Shown: piece after piece, positions 20,701 through 31,400 of the stretch
Numbering within the stretch: position 1 is the stretch's first letter
Layout: every line of letters begins with the position of its first letter
DNA from: Candidatus Thiodiazotropha sp. (ex Monitilora ramsayi)
GTDB taxonomy: Bacteria; Pseudomonadota; Gammaproteobacteria; Chromatiales; Chromatiaceae
Reading direction: 5' to 3'
Length of the DNA: 64,000 nucleotides
NCBI GenBank assembly: GCA_025655595.1
Contig: JAHXIO010000010.1
Coordinates: forward strand, 62,001 to 126,000
The notes under the pieces: generated by a model
Database searches by the model: none
The model's input: only the letters and a program-made list of their open reading frames with translations
Told to the model about the DNA's origin: nothing
Program-made: the position numbers and the translations under genes

Positions 20701-21646
20701 CGATTTCACTATCCTCGAGGCGGTTTGGCCGAAAGACCGCCCCTATCTGCAAGCGGTTCGGGAACCGGTCTTCGTGCAGGAACAAGGGGTTCCGCTGGAG
20801 ATGGAGTGGGATGATGACGATCTTATGGCCTACCACCTGCTGGCTATCGATAGTGAGCAACATCCTATCGGGACTGCCCGACTGCTGGGCAACGGCCAGA
20901 TCGGCCGCATGGCGGTTCTGCCCGAATGGCGTGGCCGGGGGGTAGGAAGGGCTCTCCTGGAAGGTCTTCTGGCCCGCGCAGAAGCCAGCGGCATAAAAAA
21001 ACTCTTTCTCCATGCACAGACCAGTGCCGAACCATTTTATGCCAAAGCCGGATTCAGCCCAGTCGGTAAAGTCTTCTACGAAGCCGATATTCCCCATCGA
21101 AAGATGGTGCTGAAAACGTCAGATACTGCACCCTTCGTGGATCTGAGCTTACCCGTCCTGTGTGAAACCACCGATCTCTACCATCTACACGATGAGAATG
21201 AGAACCTGATCCATGCCGCCTCACTACTGCGACAGGCCAGGCGAGAACTGGCGGTTCTGACTTTCAATCTTGATCCTCCCGTGTATGACCAATTGGCCTT
21301 TCTTGAGGGTTTCAAAGCACTGGCGTTACGCTCTCGCTTCAGTCGCATCCGTATCATCTTGCAGGACAACACGTTGGTACTGCAGCGGGGACACCGTCTG
21401 ATTGAGTTGGCTCAGCGCCTGCCGTCCGTCGTGGAGATCCGCAAACCCAACGAAGACTTTATCGACCTGCCGGAGAACTTCCTGCTTGCAGATGACTGCG
21501 GTTACCTTCACCGCAAACAGTCTGAGAGTTATCTCGGTATCGCCTGTTACCACAACCGCCATCGGGTCAATCGACTGCAGGCGCTGTTCGACGATGCTTG
21601 GGAATCCGCTACGCCCGACCGGGATCTTGCCCGGTTGCATCTCTGA
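20690..21646 (+). CDS. GNAT family N-acetyltransferase
   Basis: GTARLLGNGQIGRMAVLPEWRGRGVGRALLEGLLARA; overlaps previous stop. Confidence 0.9.
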   Translation: MTYDDFTILEAVWPKDRPYLQAVREPVFVQEQGVPLEMEWDDDDLMAYHLLAIDSEQHPIGTARLLGNGQIGRMAVLPEWRGRGVGRALLEGLLARAEASGIKKLFLHAQTSAEPFYAKAGFSPVGKVFYEADIPHRKMVLKTSDTAPFVDLSLPVLCETTDLYHLHDENENLIHAASLLRQARRELAVLTFNLDPPVYDQLAFLEGFKALALRSRFSRIRIILQDNTLVLQRGHRLIELAQRLPSVVEIRKPNEDFIDLPENFLLADDCGYLHRKQSESYLGIACYHNRHRVNRLQALFDDAWESATPDRDLARLHL

Positions 21647-21682
21647 ATAAATCATCACCGGTGGGTAGCGAATAGTAGGATA

Positions 21683-22297
21683 TTACCCCTTTGTATCTGA
21701 AGATTGCCATCGCTCCCGTAAGACAGTCCGGTTCAATGCAAGCCACTGCAGGGCAATGGTGATACTGGTGGAATTTGCACGCCCATCGTAGAGCTCGCCG
21801 ATGGCTTCATCTGCATCCATCACCACAACCCGAATATCCTCACCCTCATGATCCAGACCATGGACACCCCCGGCATGGGATGCGTCAACCTCTCCGCAAA
21901 AGAGCGCGATACGGTCGACAGAAATCCCCGGGCTGACCACGAACTCACAAATACGCTCAAGTCTCCCGACCGGACAATTCGCCTCCTCCACAGCCTCCCG
22001 CCTGGCAACCGACTCATCACTCTCATTGTCCGGTACGAAACCGCCGACGATCTCCAGCATCCAGGGCGCAGGCTCCAAGCCCACTGCACCGATTCGGAAC
22101 TGTTCCACCAACACAACCCGATCCAGCTTTGGATCGTAGAGCAGAACAGAGGCGGCACGGAGACCCTCCAGTCGTTCTCGTATCAGCTCTTCACTCTCTC
22201 CTCCCATGAACAGTTCATGTCGCAGACGGTATCGATTGACCTTGAGAAAGCCGCAATAGGCTTCATCATTTTGCAAAATCTCATATTGATAATTCAT
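21683..22297 (-). CDS. nudF: NUDIX ADP-ribose pyrophosphatase
   Basis: NUDIX box GGFVPDNESDESVARREAVEEANC (GX5EX7REUXEE-like); likely start MNYQYEILQNDE. Confidence 0.85.
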   Translation of the reverse strand: MNYQYEILQNDEAYCGFLKVNRYRLRHELFMGGESEELIRERLEGLRAASVLLYDPKLDRVVLVEQFRIGAVGLEPAPWMLEIVGGFVPDNESDESVARREAVEEANCPVGRLERICEFVVSPGISVDRIALFCGEVDASHAGGVHGLDHEGEDIRVVVMDADEAIGELYDGRANSTSITIALQWLALNRTVLRERWQSSDTKG

Positions 22298-22449
22298 GCC
22301 GGCCCTTTTTTGTAGTAAGTAATCTCGAAGATCATAAACCGAACCTGCATCATCTTGTACAGGCTGACTACTAAGCACCAGTGAATGAGCCTTCGACTGG
22401 CTATAGTGAGTGGTTGCTGGATTAAGGCATTCAGTGGGATGTATATTCA

Positions 22450-23181
22450 ATGTTGAAGGAGAATCCGGTACTTGAAATGCCTGCAGCAGAACTGAAAAAA
22501 ATCCTGAAAGATATTGCCGATCCCGCGATTGCCGCCCATTCGCAGAAATTCTTCAAAACGGCGCCAGGAGAGTATGGGGAGGGGGATATATTCCTCGGCA
22601 TTCGAGTACCCATACTCAGACATCAGGCGAAAAGATTCAAACAGATCCCCCTCAAAGAGACGGAGCAACTGTTAACCTCCCCCTATCACGAGGTTCGACT
22701 TTGTGCACTCCTCATACTGGTTGAAAAATACGAACATGGTGATTCAAACGAAAGAGAGGACATATACCGCCTCTATATGAAAAATATCAGATACGTTAAT
22801 AACTGGGATCTGGTGGACAGTTCCGCACCGCAAATCGTCGGCGCCCATCTATATCACACAGGAAAGCAGACCCTATTCAAACTCGCCGCCTCCTCTTGCA
22901 TTTGGGAGAAAAGAATCTCCATTATGTCGACACTGTATTTCATCCGCCATAAGCAGTTTGATATCACACTCGATCTCTCTGAGAAGTTACTCAACGACAA
23001 GGAGGACCTGATACACAAAGCGGTTGGATGGATGTTGCGGGAGATCGGCAATCGTGATGGCCGGGTAAAGAGAGCGTTTCTTAAAAAACACTATACAGCT
23101 ATGCCTCGAACCATGCTTCGTTATGCCATCGAGAAATTTCCGGAGAAAGAGAGAAAGCGATACCTAAAGGGTGAAATTTAG
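22450..23181 (+). CDS. AlkD-like DNA alkylation repair protein
   Basis: FLGIRVPILRHQAKRF...LLTSPYHEVRLCALLILV...NNWDLVDSSAPQIVG...AVGWMLREIGNRD. Confidence 0.9.
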   Translation: MLKENPVLEMPAAELKKILKDIADPAIAAHSQKFFKTAPGEYGEGDIFLGIRVPILRHQAKRFKQIPLKETEQLLTSPYHEVRLCALLILVEKYEHGDSNEREDIYRLYMKNIRYVNNWDLVDSSAPQIVGAHLYHTGKQTLFKLAASSCIWEKRISIMSTLYFIRHKQFDITLDLSEKLLNDKEDLIHKAVGWMLREIGNRDGRVKRAFLKKHYTAMPRTMLRYAIEKFPEKERKRYLKGEI

Positions 23182-23340
23182 CGTGATGATTTTAAAACTA
23201 CCATTTATCACTATATTTCATCGCAACTCTGGCTAAACAGTGATCCTAGATATACACACAACATGAATTTATCCTGATCGCTTTGTCATAACCTTCGGCA
23301 CACAACTTACTTTCATGACTGAGTTCAGGGAACTATACAG

Positions 23341-23715
23341 ATGAGTGAGGAAAACACGAACAGAAATACCACGCCTGCAAAGGACGACTATGAACATATA
23401 AGATCACTAAAAACGCTTACTGCAGTCGTCTATGCACTGCAGGCCGCGTCCATCTTTGTGGGTATTACCTTTCTGATTGCCATCATTGTTAACTATGTCA
23501 AACGATCAGATGTGGAAGGAACCTATTTGGCATCCCATTTTACCTGGCAGATCCGAACATTCTGGTACGGCCTTCTTTGGGGTATCGCTGGTTTCGTTTT
23601 GGTTTTCATTGTCGTTGGATATTTTATCCTTCTCGCCAATACCGTCTGGATTATCTATCGGATCGGCAAAGGCTGGTTGCGTCTGTCGGATGATAAATCC
23701 GCATATGAAAAATGA
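23341..23715 (+). CDS. Small DUF4870-like membrane protein
   Basis: Two to three TM helices, YxxxSHFTWQIRTFWYGL motif. Confidence 0.7.
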   Translation: MSEENTNRNTTPAKDDYEHIRSLKTLTAVVYALQAASIFVGITFLIAIIVNYVKRSDVEGTYLASHFTWQIRTFWYGLLWGIAGFVLVFIVVGYFILLANTVWIIYRIGKGWLRLSDDKSAYEK

Positions 23716-23949
23716 CTCGGTTGTCTCAAGGTTAAACACAAGTCACCAGACGGACATCGCGGCCGACACCAATACTCAGGATTGATCGGCAGATCCACCA
23801 CTCTGCATCCTCAATCCTTGTTGCAAGTACCCTCACTTTTCATGGTTGTCCGCTAATGGGGCCAAAAAATCGCAGCCGAGCGGGTTATTCCGTTACTTTT
23901 TACCGAGTTTCTCTCCCTTATGATGTAGAGTCGCGACTGCTATATACCC

Positions 23950-23966
23950 ATGGTGACATTCACCAT
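23950..23966 (+). promoter_or_regulatory. Hairpin directly upstream of the Shine-Dalgarno of the carbonic anhydrase gene
   Basis: ATGGTGA-CAT-TCACCAT followed immediately by AGGAGA and the ATG at 23978. Confidence 0.5.
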
Positions 23967-23977
23967 AGGAGAGCATC

Positions 23978-24580
23978 ATGAGCCAGATACTCAAAGAAGT
24001 TCTCGACGCGAATAAGGCCTACTCGAAGAATTTTGGAGACAAAGGCGATCTACCCATGCCACCGGGACGCCATTTCGCAATCCTCACCTGCATGGATGCC
24101 CGACTCGATCCCGCCAAATATGCAGGCTTGGCCGAAGGTGACGCCCATGTAATCCGTAATGCAGGCGGGCGTGCCAGCGACGATGCCATACGCTCCCTGG
24201 TCATCTCATACAAACTGCTGGGTACCAGAGAGTGGTTCGTCATCCACCATACCCACTGTGGTATGGAGACCTTCACAGACGAAATCATGCGCGACCTGTT
24301 GGCTAGCAGTCTGAGGACTGCCTCAGTCGATGAAAACGGCTGGCATGACTCCGGTGAAGGCCCAGGTTCCACTGAAGGTGATTTCATTGACTGGCTGACC
24401 ATATCCGATAACGCAAAAAGTGTCGTTGAGGATGTCCGGCGCATCAAGGAACACCCGCTGGTACCGCCAGAGATACCGGTATACGGCTATATTTATGATG
24501 TAAAATCGGGGCAACTCATCGAGGTTCCTGAAGCCACGGAAGCCGGCAGAGGCCGACATAAAACCTCTGCAGCCGCTTAA
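23978..24580 (+). CDS. Beta-class carbonic anhydrase
   Basis: CMDARLDP and HHTHCGM zinc/catalytic motifs. Confidence 0.9.
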   Translation: MSQILKEVLDANKAYSKNFGDKGDLPMPPGRHFAILTCMDARLDPAKYAGLAEGDAHVIRNAGGRASDDAIRSLVISYKLLGTREWFVIHHTHCGMETFTDEIMRDLLASSLRTASVDENGWHDSGEGPGSTEGDFIDWLTISDNAKSVVEDVRRIKEHPLVPPEIPVYGYIYDVKSGQLIEVPEATEAGRGRHKTSAAA

Positions 24581-24855
24581 ATTTCAATAGAAAGGGGGGC
24601 GGAGAAGTCCGTCCCCAAATACATTTGAGAAAGATCGCCTGGAACCTTCCCCCACTATCAACTCTACAACCAGAGAAGCACCCACCGGCAGCCACCTTGG
24701 ATATCTGAAGCAATAAAAATCAGTCTGAGTAACATTGTCTTACAATTAGATACAAGCTTAAAAATATTTAATTAAAACAATAAGTAAAGATAATATACAC
24801 GCCACAGCCGCTCTCAATTCTGGGCAACAGATTTCACAGCGCTGAACGATTGCCC

Positions 24856-24884
24856 TTGATTAATCCTGATCAAACCACTATATA
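24856..24884 (+). promoter_or_regulatory. Candidate sigma70 promoter of the small ORF at 24917
   Basis: TTGATT - 17 nt - TATATA. Confidence 0.5.
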
Positions 24885-24916
24885 AGCATTTAATTATTTT
24901 CTATTTGGTGGTAGTT

Positions 24917-25045
24917 ATGAAAGAGATGCTACAAATCACATGCGCCGAGCTTCGCGAGATGGCGGATAGCAATCCGGATGAATTGGAGGTTATTGTCGAG
25001 ATGATGATCGAGGCCGAAGCCGAACTCTGTACAGATATGACATAA
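24917..25045 (+). CDS. Putative 42-aa acidic small protein
   Basis: ATG...TAA encodes MKEMLQITCAELREMADSNPDELEVIVEMMIEAEAELCTDMT; purine-rich GGTGG upstream, candidate promoter and terminator flank it; not in the ORF track (too short). Confidence 0.6.
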   Translation: MKEMLQITCAELREMADSNPDELEVIVEMMIEAEAELCTDMT

Positions 25046-25063
25046 GCCTGACTGGGTTTTACG

Positions 25064-25096
25064 AAAAAAAAAGCCCGCCTGATGGCGGGCTTTTTT
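25064..25096. terminator. Bidirectional rho-independent terminator
   Basis: AAAAAAGCCCGCC-TGAT-GGCGGGCTTTTTT between convergent small ORF and sat. Confidence 0.93.
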
Positions 25097-25114
25097 CATT
25101 CTGCCGATAACCGA

Positions 25115-26302
25115 TTATTTGATCGACTGATAGTAGTCCATAAGAATCTGAGCCACTTCCGGACGAGAAAACTCTTTCGGCGGCGCTATTCCCTGGCCCA
25201 GCATCTCCCGCACCTTTGTGCCTGAGAGCAGAACAAAATCCTCTTTTGTATGGTCAGGTGCTTCACACATCATAACCACCTTATTCAGCTTCTTCGAATA
25301 GGCGGTATGATCCGCTTTGAAGATCTCGATCTCAAGCGCACCCTCCGGTACCTCGTCATCGAAAATGGTCTGCGCGTCGAATGCACCATAGTAGTCGCCC
25401 ACACCGGCGTGATCACGTCCGATGATGAAATGGGTCGCTCCCATGTTCTGACGGAAATAGGCGTGCAGAACCGCCTCGCGGGGTCCGGCATAGAGCATGT
25501 CGAATCCGTAGCCGGTCACCATGGCGCTGTTGGGTGGGAAGTAGAGCTCCACCATCTTACGGATGGCATCGTCACGAACCGGTGCAGGGATATCGCCTGG
25601 CTTCAACTTGCCGAGCAGCATGTGAATGACCAGTCCGTCACAGTCGAGACGGTCCATTGCCATATGGCACAGCTCTTCATGGGCCAGATGCATGGGATTA
25701 CGGGTCTGGAAGGCTACGATACGGCTCCAGCCGCGCTCTTTGATCTCATTGCGGATTTCCACAGCTGTGCGGAAGGTATCCGGAAAATCGGCCTGGAAGT
25801 AAGAGAAGTTGAGTACCTGAATCGGACCTGAGACAGCCACACGCCCCTGACCGTTGAAAGCTGCCACACCAGGATGTTCTATGTCGTTGGTGCGATAGAC
25901 CTTATCGGTCATCACCGCCATCTGCTCGTCACTGACCGTTTCGATAGACTCGATGTCCATGATGGCCAACACCGGATTGCCTTCCATGTTGGGATCACGC
26001 AGTGCGATCCGCTTGGCGTCACCGATGGCATCCGTATTCTCCAACAGACAGAGCACAGGCACTGGAAAGAAACTACCGTCGGTCAGGGTCATCTTCTCGG
26101 CTGCACCCATGGCATCCGCAAGAGTCATGAAACCCTTCAGCGGGTTGAAATAACCGGCGCCCATCATGACGGCATTTCCGGCAGCCTGAGAACTGATCAC
26201 CACTGACGGTAAAGATTCCGCCTCGTGGGAGAGTTGATGGTGCAGTTCCGAGTCGTAGACAAACAAAGGTTGCAGTTCAGCTGAACCTACTGGGTTGATC
26301 AT
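25115..26302 (-). CDS. sat: Sulfate adenylyltransferase (ATP sulfurylase)
   Basis: FQTRNPMHLAHEELCHMA and GRDHAGVGDYYGAFDAQ motifs; start MINPVGSAEL. Confidence 0.96.
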   Translation of the reverse strand: MINPVGSAELQPLFVYDSELHHQLSHEAESLPSVVISSQAAGNAVMMGAGYFNPLKGFMTLADAMGAAEKMTLTDGSFFPVPVLCLLENTDAIGDAKRIALRDPNMEGNPVLAIMDIESIETVSDEQMAVMTDKVYRTNDIEHPGVAAFNGQGRVAVSGPIQVLNFSYFQADFPDTFRTAVEIRNEIKERGWSRIVAFQTRNPMHLAHEELCHMAMDRLDCDGLVIHMLLGKLKPGDIPAPVRDDAIRKMVELYFPPNSAMVTGYGFDMLYAGPREAVLHAYFRQNMGATHFIIGRDHAGVGDYYGAFDAQTIFDDEVPEGALEIEIFKADHTAYSKKLNKVVMMCEAPDHTKEDFVLLSGTKVREMLGQGIAPPKEFSRPEVAQILMDYYQSIK

Positions 26303-26459
26303 GACGTTTCGTCTCCTTCGTTTTTTTATGATCGCTGGATGTGGATTACGCCTGGTTACTCTGTTGATGACCTGGCCTTCGATACCCGAATCCATGGCAG
26401 TTCTATGCTGTGCCACGCTTCAATCAGGATTAATCCAATCTCTTTATAATGACACCTAA

Positions 26460-26486
26460 CTTAATGTTTTATATTAAAATATTAAG
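26460..26486. promoter_or_regulatory. AT-rich near-perfect palindrome upstream of sat
   Basis: CTTAATGTTTTATATTAAAATATTAAG: 12-13 bp half-sites around TAT. Confidence 0.5.
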
Positions 26487-26614
26487 ATTACTGTGTCGCG
26501 AATAAATTTCAAACAGCCCATACCCTATCACAACCTGGAATTATCCAACCCCAGTTTATTTTTATGCACTCAGAAAATATTTACTCAGAATAATATTTGT
26601 TGCAGAGCAGCACT

Positions 26615-28441
26615 TCAGACCTCAGATTGCAGCAGATCGGACAAGCCGCTGTGCCTCTCCAGACGACGTTCAATCGCCTGTTGAAATATCTCTGCTGACC
26701 CGATCAATGTGAAGGCGGATTTCGCTCTAGTAATCGCGGTATAGATCAGTTCCCGGCACAACACACGGCTTGTCGCATCGGGCAGACTGAGCACAACCTC
26801 ATCGAACTCAGATCCCTGACTTTTATGTACCGTCATGGCGAACACTGTTTCGCAATCCGGCAATCTGGCAGTCGGAATCCAGCGAGGATTACCATCAGCT
26901 CCAGGAAACACAACCGCCACTCTTTTCGGATCATCCGGCAAGGGTAAGGCGATACCGGTATCACCGTTGTAGAGTTCGAGTTGATAGTCGTTACGCGTAA
27001 CCATGACCGGTCGGCCAGGGAACCACTCGTTGTCACTTACCACCAATCCCCGATGCATCAGATCTTGCGTGACTTCTGCGTTGATCTGCTCTGCGCCGGA
27101 TGGTCCCGTACGCAAAGCACATAGCACCCGAAACTTCTGTAATGCGTTGAACAGCTGCTCGACAGATGCACCTTCGGCTATCAGCCGCAGTATGAAGGCA
27201 AAGCGCTCGGTTGCCAGGCTAGCGACAGAGACATGACTATCTATCCAGTGGATACCTGAATCTGCATCTTGCATATGCTTCACCGCGGCAATGGCATCCC
27301 CCCGATTGACCGCTACGGCAAGACGACCGATTGCACTCTCTTCACCAAACCGGTAGCTATGTTTCAATAGCACGGTATTGTCACTTAGATAGTTCCGATC
27401 CGGTTGATTGTCCGGGATCGACTCCCGGGTACACACACGTAATCTGGCAGCAAAAGCGCCGTGCGCCCCACCACTACCTTCGCAGATATCGCCCAGCACG
27501 GCGCCCGCCTCCACCGAAGCCAACTGATCTTTATCGCCGAGAAGAATCACTCGGGAGGATTCGGGCAGCGCGTCGAACAGTTTCGCCATCAGCGCCACAT
27601 CCACCATTGAGGCCTCATCCAGTACCAGTAAATCCACAGGCAGGGGGTGATCTCTGTCATGACGAAACTGGGTGCCAAGCCGTTTCACACCCAGCAGTCT
27701 ATGCAGTGTGGTGGCTTTCTCAGGCACAGTATCAACGAGTTCCGGGGGTAGCGGAAGACTGCTTTTCGAGGCCTGTATCGATTGTTGGAGACGTGATGCC
27801 GCCATACCGGTTGGCGCCGCCAGTGTAATGCGTAACGACTCCCCTCCCGGTTGCAGGCGCAGCAAAGCCAGTATCCTCACCACAGTGGAGGTCTTACCCG
27901 TACCGGGCCCACCGGATATCACAGTCAGATGTCTTAATAGCGCAGTGGCCGAGGCCACCTTTTGCCAGTCGATCTGTTCATCGTTGGTTTGAGTGAAGAG
28001 CCGAGCAATATCTTTTCCCAGCTGTGCCTCGTCAATTCCGGTGACCATGGCATCCGCCTTTTGGCGGATAGCCTGACCGAGTCGTTGTTCATAGTCCCAG
28101 TATCGGTGAAGATAGAGCCGGTCAGCGCTATCGAGTATCAGGGGTTGGTATTCGCCAGCGCTGCCAACTACACCACTCTCCATCAATGCATCACGCCATA
28201 CCGTCATCGACGGTGTATCAATCGCCATCGGCGAACTCTCAAACAGACGCTGTCCTGCCTGAGTCGGTAATGCAAGACAGACATGCCCTTCTCCGGTGGC
28301 GCGGCAGGTCAAAGCTGCCGCCAGTGCCAACGATTCAGTAGGCCGCTGGGCCGACTCGAGTATGAACAGGGCAAAGTGTAGATCCAGATCACTGATGAGC
28401 TGGAGCCCCCTAAGCTGACGCAGCAGGCTCTCAGGCGACAT
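26615..28441 (-). CDS. recD: Exodeoxyribonuclease V alpha subunit RecD
   Basis: ISGGPGTGKTSTVVRILALL Walker A, VLDEASMVD, TVHKSQGSEFDEVVL; downstream of recB. Confidence 0.96.
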   Translation of the reverse strand: MSPESLLRQLRGLQLISDLDLHFALFILESAQRPTESLALAAALTCRATGEGHVCLALPTQAGQRLFESSPMAIDTPSMTVWRDALMESGVVGSAGEYQPLILDSADRLYLHRYWDYEQRLGQAIRQKADAMVTGIDEAQLGKDIARLFTQTNDEQIDWQKVASATALLRHLTVISGGPGTGKTSTVVRILALLRLQPGGESLRITLAAPTGMAASRLQQSIQASKSSLPLPPELVDTVPEKATTLHRLLGVKRLGTQFRHDRDHPLPVDLLVLDEASMVDVALMAKLFDALPESSRVILLGDKDQLASVEAGAVLGDICEGSGGAHGAFAARLRVCTRESIPDNQPDRNYLSDNTVLLKHSYRFGEESAIGRLAVAVNRGDAIAAVKHMQDADSGIHWIDSHVSVASLATERFAFILRLIAEGASVEQLFNALQKFRVLCALRTGPSGAEQINAEVTQDLMHRGLVVSDNEWFPGRPVMVTRNDYQLELYNGDTGIALPLPDDPKRVAVVFPGADGNPRWIPTARLPDCETVFAMTVHKSQGSEFDEVVLSLPDATSRVLCRELIYTAITRAKSAFTLIGSAEIFQQAIERRLERHSGLSDLLQSEV

Positions 28442-31400
28442 CGTGCTCGGCCTCCATCATCAGACGATCCAGAGCGGTAACGAATGCCGCAGACGGCCTT
28501 TCGGCAACAACACCGAACTCAGGACCGCGACGGGGTGTCATCCCACGGAGAAAAAGATAGTAGATACCGCCGAAATGGCGTTCATAGTCATAACCGGGCA
28601 GACGAATCGACAAGTATCGATGCAACGCCAATGTATAGATGGTGTACTGCAGCGGGTAGTTGTGCTTCACCATTGCGTTCTGCAGTGCCGCCTGGTGGTA
28701 ATCCTCTATCGAATTGCCCAGCCAGTTCGATTTGTAGTCCGCAAGGTAGTAGCGTCCATCTACCTCGAAGACCAGATCGATGAAGCCCTTCATAAAACCC
28801 GTGATTTGTGAATTTTCAGGCACAGCAAGCCCCGCTGCCATGGCAGGCACTTGACTGAACTCATAACGGTCAGCCAACCGACGAATGCCGTCAGATGCCA
28901 GATGGTGGACAGGAAAGTGAAATGCCATCTCATTAAGACGCTGCCCACCACCGACCACTCCCAGACACATCCCCTGTGAATCGAGGGGAGTCTCTACCAG
29001 ATCCTTCAGCATCTGCCTGATCACAGGCACCCAACGTTCATCGATGGCGTGCAGACTCAGTTGCTGTCTGATCGGGAGATCAAGTGACGCCATATCAGTC
29101 ATGGTGAAATCGAATTGCTCAAGAATCCCATGCAGGCATGTGCCAGGACCGGCGCCACGCGGGAAACCATGGATATCATCGCGTCCCGATAACGCCGGCA
29201 ACACTGGCTCCCACCCTGTCTGAGCGTCATAATCCGGCTGATCCTCCTGGTGGCCGGCAATGACCGAAGAGAAGCTGGTGACTTTGCGGGCCATCTCTAT
29301 CCTGCCCCTGAACTGACGCGCCGGCGCCAGCGGTGGCGGCATCACGAGTGACATCTGGCTGGTCGCGCCGTCCACCGGCATTGGCTTCAAGAGAATGCTC
29401 CCATCTGACGCCAGCAGCAGTTTCTCCATATTCTGCGCCAGATCATCCTGGGTCAGCGCCTTCGCATGCGTCTCCCAGGCTGCCAGCGGTGAGTCTGTCA
29501 AAGTGATTGATCCGCTATTCAACAACCAGCCAAGTGCCGATTGCTCGCGTTGCTTTATCAAGCCCCAGGGCAGATAGCAGCGCTGCTTCGCCCGGGTCAG
29601 CGCAACATAGAGCAGACGTAGATTTTCTGCCAGCACCTCTTCACGCTCATAGTGCCTGTCTGCTGAATAATCTGTGGAGCCAAGCTCCAGCACTGCCTGA
29701 TAGTTGGATCTCGGATCGTGAAAAAGATAGGGTCTGTCGTCCTCTCTGCCAACAACTTCATCCCACAAATAGGGGCATAAAACGATGGGATATTCCAACC
29801 CCTTGCTACCGTGTAATGTGGTGATCTGCACCAGATGGCTATCGCTCTCCAGGCGCAACAACCGCTCTTCACCCTTATCCGCTGACTGACGCTGACGGCT
29901 CAGCCACTTCACCAGCCCCTCCATACCCGGCTTGGCTTCCCGCTCATGTTGATGCATCAATTCCAGCAAATGGTAGAGGTTGGTCAAGCGCCTTTCACCG
30001 TCCCGATTGGCCAGCAGACGGTTTTCGACTGACTCTTCCAGTAGCAGTCGACGTATCATCACCATGAAACCCCGGCTGCGCCATACCCGGTGATATTCGA
30101 AAAAGCGATCAAAATAGCCGTCCAGTACCGGGTCGCCCTGATTGAAATCATCGATGCGATGCCCATCCCACCCCAGCAGCGGTGTCACCAGCGCAGCCCG
30201 TAACAGGTTTCCACGCTGAGGTTCGAGCAGCGCCATCAAGAGTCGCTCCAAACTTTCCGCCTCACCACTCCAAAAGACACTTTCCTGACTGCTGCGGACA
30301 GAGTTGATCCCTCGCTCCCGTAGTGCAGAGGCGATTTGCTCCGCCTGGTGATGGGTTCTTACCAAAACAGCAAAATCCCCACCACAAAGCGGCTGATTTC
30401 CGATCTTGGCTCTGCCATGGGAAGCGGTCAGAAGCAGTCGTGCAATCTCTTCTGCAGTTGCATCCGCCACAGACTGACGAACCGTTTCAATGGGTGTCTG
30501 GGCATCGAAGGGCAGCTGCCATATCCAGATCCCGGCAGTCGGATCCCCCTTTACTCTCAATGAATCCACGCGGTCCTCTACAGGTACCGCAGGTTGAAAA
30601 TCGATCCAATCGTGATAGAAAGGCCGTTTCGGTTGACTGAAGAGTGTGTTGACCCCTTTTACCAACTCCGGCGTCGACCGCCAGTTTTTATCCAGGCGGT
30701 GAATAGCCGATGCCGTCGCTTCACGGGCAGTGAGATAGGCGAACACATCGGCACCACGAAAGCTGTAGATAGCCTGTTTGGGATCACCAACGAGAAATAG
30801 TGACAGCCCGCTCTCATGGTAGATTCTGTGCAAAATCTCATATTGGATGGGATCCGTATCCTGGAACTCATCGACAAGCGCAGCAGGATAACGCCGACGC
30901 AACAGGCCTGCGAGAACAGCCCCCTTTCTTCCCTGCAGGGCCTGGTGGAGCTGTAGCAGCAAGTCGTCGTATGACCATTCGCCGGCATCAGACTGGCGCT
31001 TCGGCAGTTCGGTTAAAAGATAATCATAGAAGCGCTTCTGCAGTGCCACCACACCCTGTTCACCCGTAACCGCACAGTGCCCTGCCTGTTGCAGATAGTG
31101 GGCAAACTGAGAAAAAAACGGGTGCTGGGGGGGCTTTTGTCCAGCCTTGACGGCGCTGCCAATCACCTCGGGAGTAAACCGGTCCGCTTTTTCAAATGCC
31201 GGTATATACGGAGACAGAGAGAGCCACTCATCCATTTGCCGACACCAGCCCGCAACCCAGGTCGATCGATAGAAGTTGCCCTTCAATATCTGGTTATCAC
31301 TCAACAGTTCCCGAATCTCTTCGCGAGTTTCCTTCCATAGTTCTCTCACCTGGATCTGCAGGCGAATCGCCTCCTTCTCCAAGCGGCCCAATCCCTCTGG

